Position numbers and translations under genes: made by a program. DNA of 5,288 bases from contig JAOUFA010000270.1 in the NCBI GenBank assembly GCA_029858545.1, forward strand, positions 1 through 5,288, given 5' to 3'. The notes under the pieces are model-generated. The model made no database searches, was not told the DNA's origin, and worked only from the letters and a program-made list of their open reading frames with translations. Shown here piece by piece: positions 5,203 to 5,288 of this stretch (the first letter of the stretch is position 1; every line of letters begins with the position of its first letter). Origin of the DNA: Betaproteobacteria bacterium (GTDB lineage Bacteria > Pseudomonadota > Gammaproteobacteria > Burkholderiales > SG8-39).

Positions 5203-5288
5203 ATGAGCAAAGATCGATTGATCATATTCGACACCACGATGCGCGACGGCGAGCAAAGTCCCGGCGCGTCGATGACCCGGGACGAGAA
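5203..5288 (+). CDS. leuA: 2-isopropylmalate synthase LeuA (3'-truncated)
   Basis: Only the first 28 codons and two further bases are in the window, but the amino terminus is diagnostic: IIFDTTMRDGEQSPGASM. FD-TT carries the metal-binding Asp (D10), and RDGEQSPG (residues 14-21) is the conserved signature of the alpha-isopropylmalate / homocitrate synthase family (usually LRDGEQ; here Met replaces Leu). LeuA condenses acetyl-CoA with 2-ketoisovalerate, the first committed step of leucine biosynthesis, in the cytosol, and is normally feedback-inhibited by leucine through a carboxy-terminal domain not in view. Homocitrate and citramalate synthases share the motif, but GASM after QSPG is typical of LeuA. 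The start is set by GAGGAG 6 nt upstream. A 212-nt leader with a leucine-run peptide precedes it, suggesting leucine-responsive control. Confidence 0.93.
   Translation, partial: MSKDRLIIFDTTMRDGEQSPGASMTRDE

Overview
The window is GC-rich, compact, proteobacterial chromosomal DNA. A LeuA amino terminus typical of the group, a YncD/PqqU-type TonB-dependent receptor and CysQ together suggest a Gammaproteobacterium. Gene starts placed directly after -10 boxes would fit the Xanthomonadales/Lysobacterales, but this placement is tentative. No phage, insertion sequence, CRISPR, tRNA or rRNA was seen.

Layout: (1) 1-1485 (+) is the 3' two thirds of a molybdopterin-binding large subunit of the xanthine dehydrogenase / CO dehydrogenase (CoxL) family, with the form II-type motif PYRGAGR. 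(2) It converges, across 27 bp, on a minus-strand cluster read from about 4130 down to 1513. The cluster comprises a broken TonB-dependent receptor, cysQ (3'(2'),5'-bisphosphate nucleotidase) and a small glycosyltransferase whose GTG start overlaps the cysQ stop by 8 nt. The receptor gene is a pseudogene: plug and barrel fragments are recognisable, but three barrel blocks are missing and one junction shifts the frame. (3) A divergent regulatory region (4131-4297) holds a promoter for each direction and several palindromes. (4) 4298-4900 (+) encodes a PlsC-like 1-acyl-glycerol-phosphate acyltransferase. (5) 4901-5202 is a gene-free gap by ordinary annotation, but it carries a good promoter, a 41-codon leucine-containing ORF that would start at the transcription start, and mutually exclusive RNA pairings. 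(6) leuA begins at 5203 and runs off the window.

The most interesting element is the leuA leader. A TTGCGG-17-TATAGT promoter is followed 7 nt later by an ATG opening a peptide that ends in a run of three Leu codons (CTA CTG CTG) five codons before its stop, and those codons lie in one arm of a strong hairpin. This is the architecture expected for leucine-responsive ribosome-mediated attenuation, with the unusual feature of a leaderless leader peptide and no visible U-tract terminator. The second notable element is the deletion-riddled receptor pseudogene that heads the cysQ cluster.
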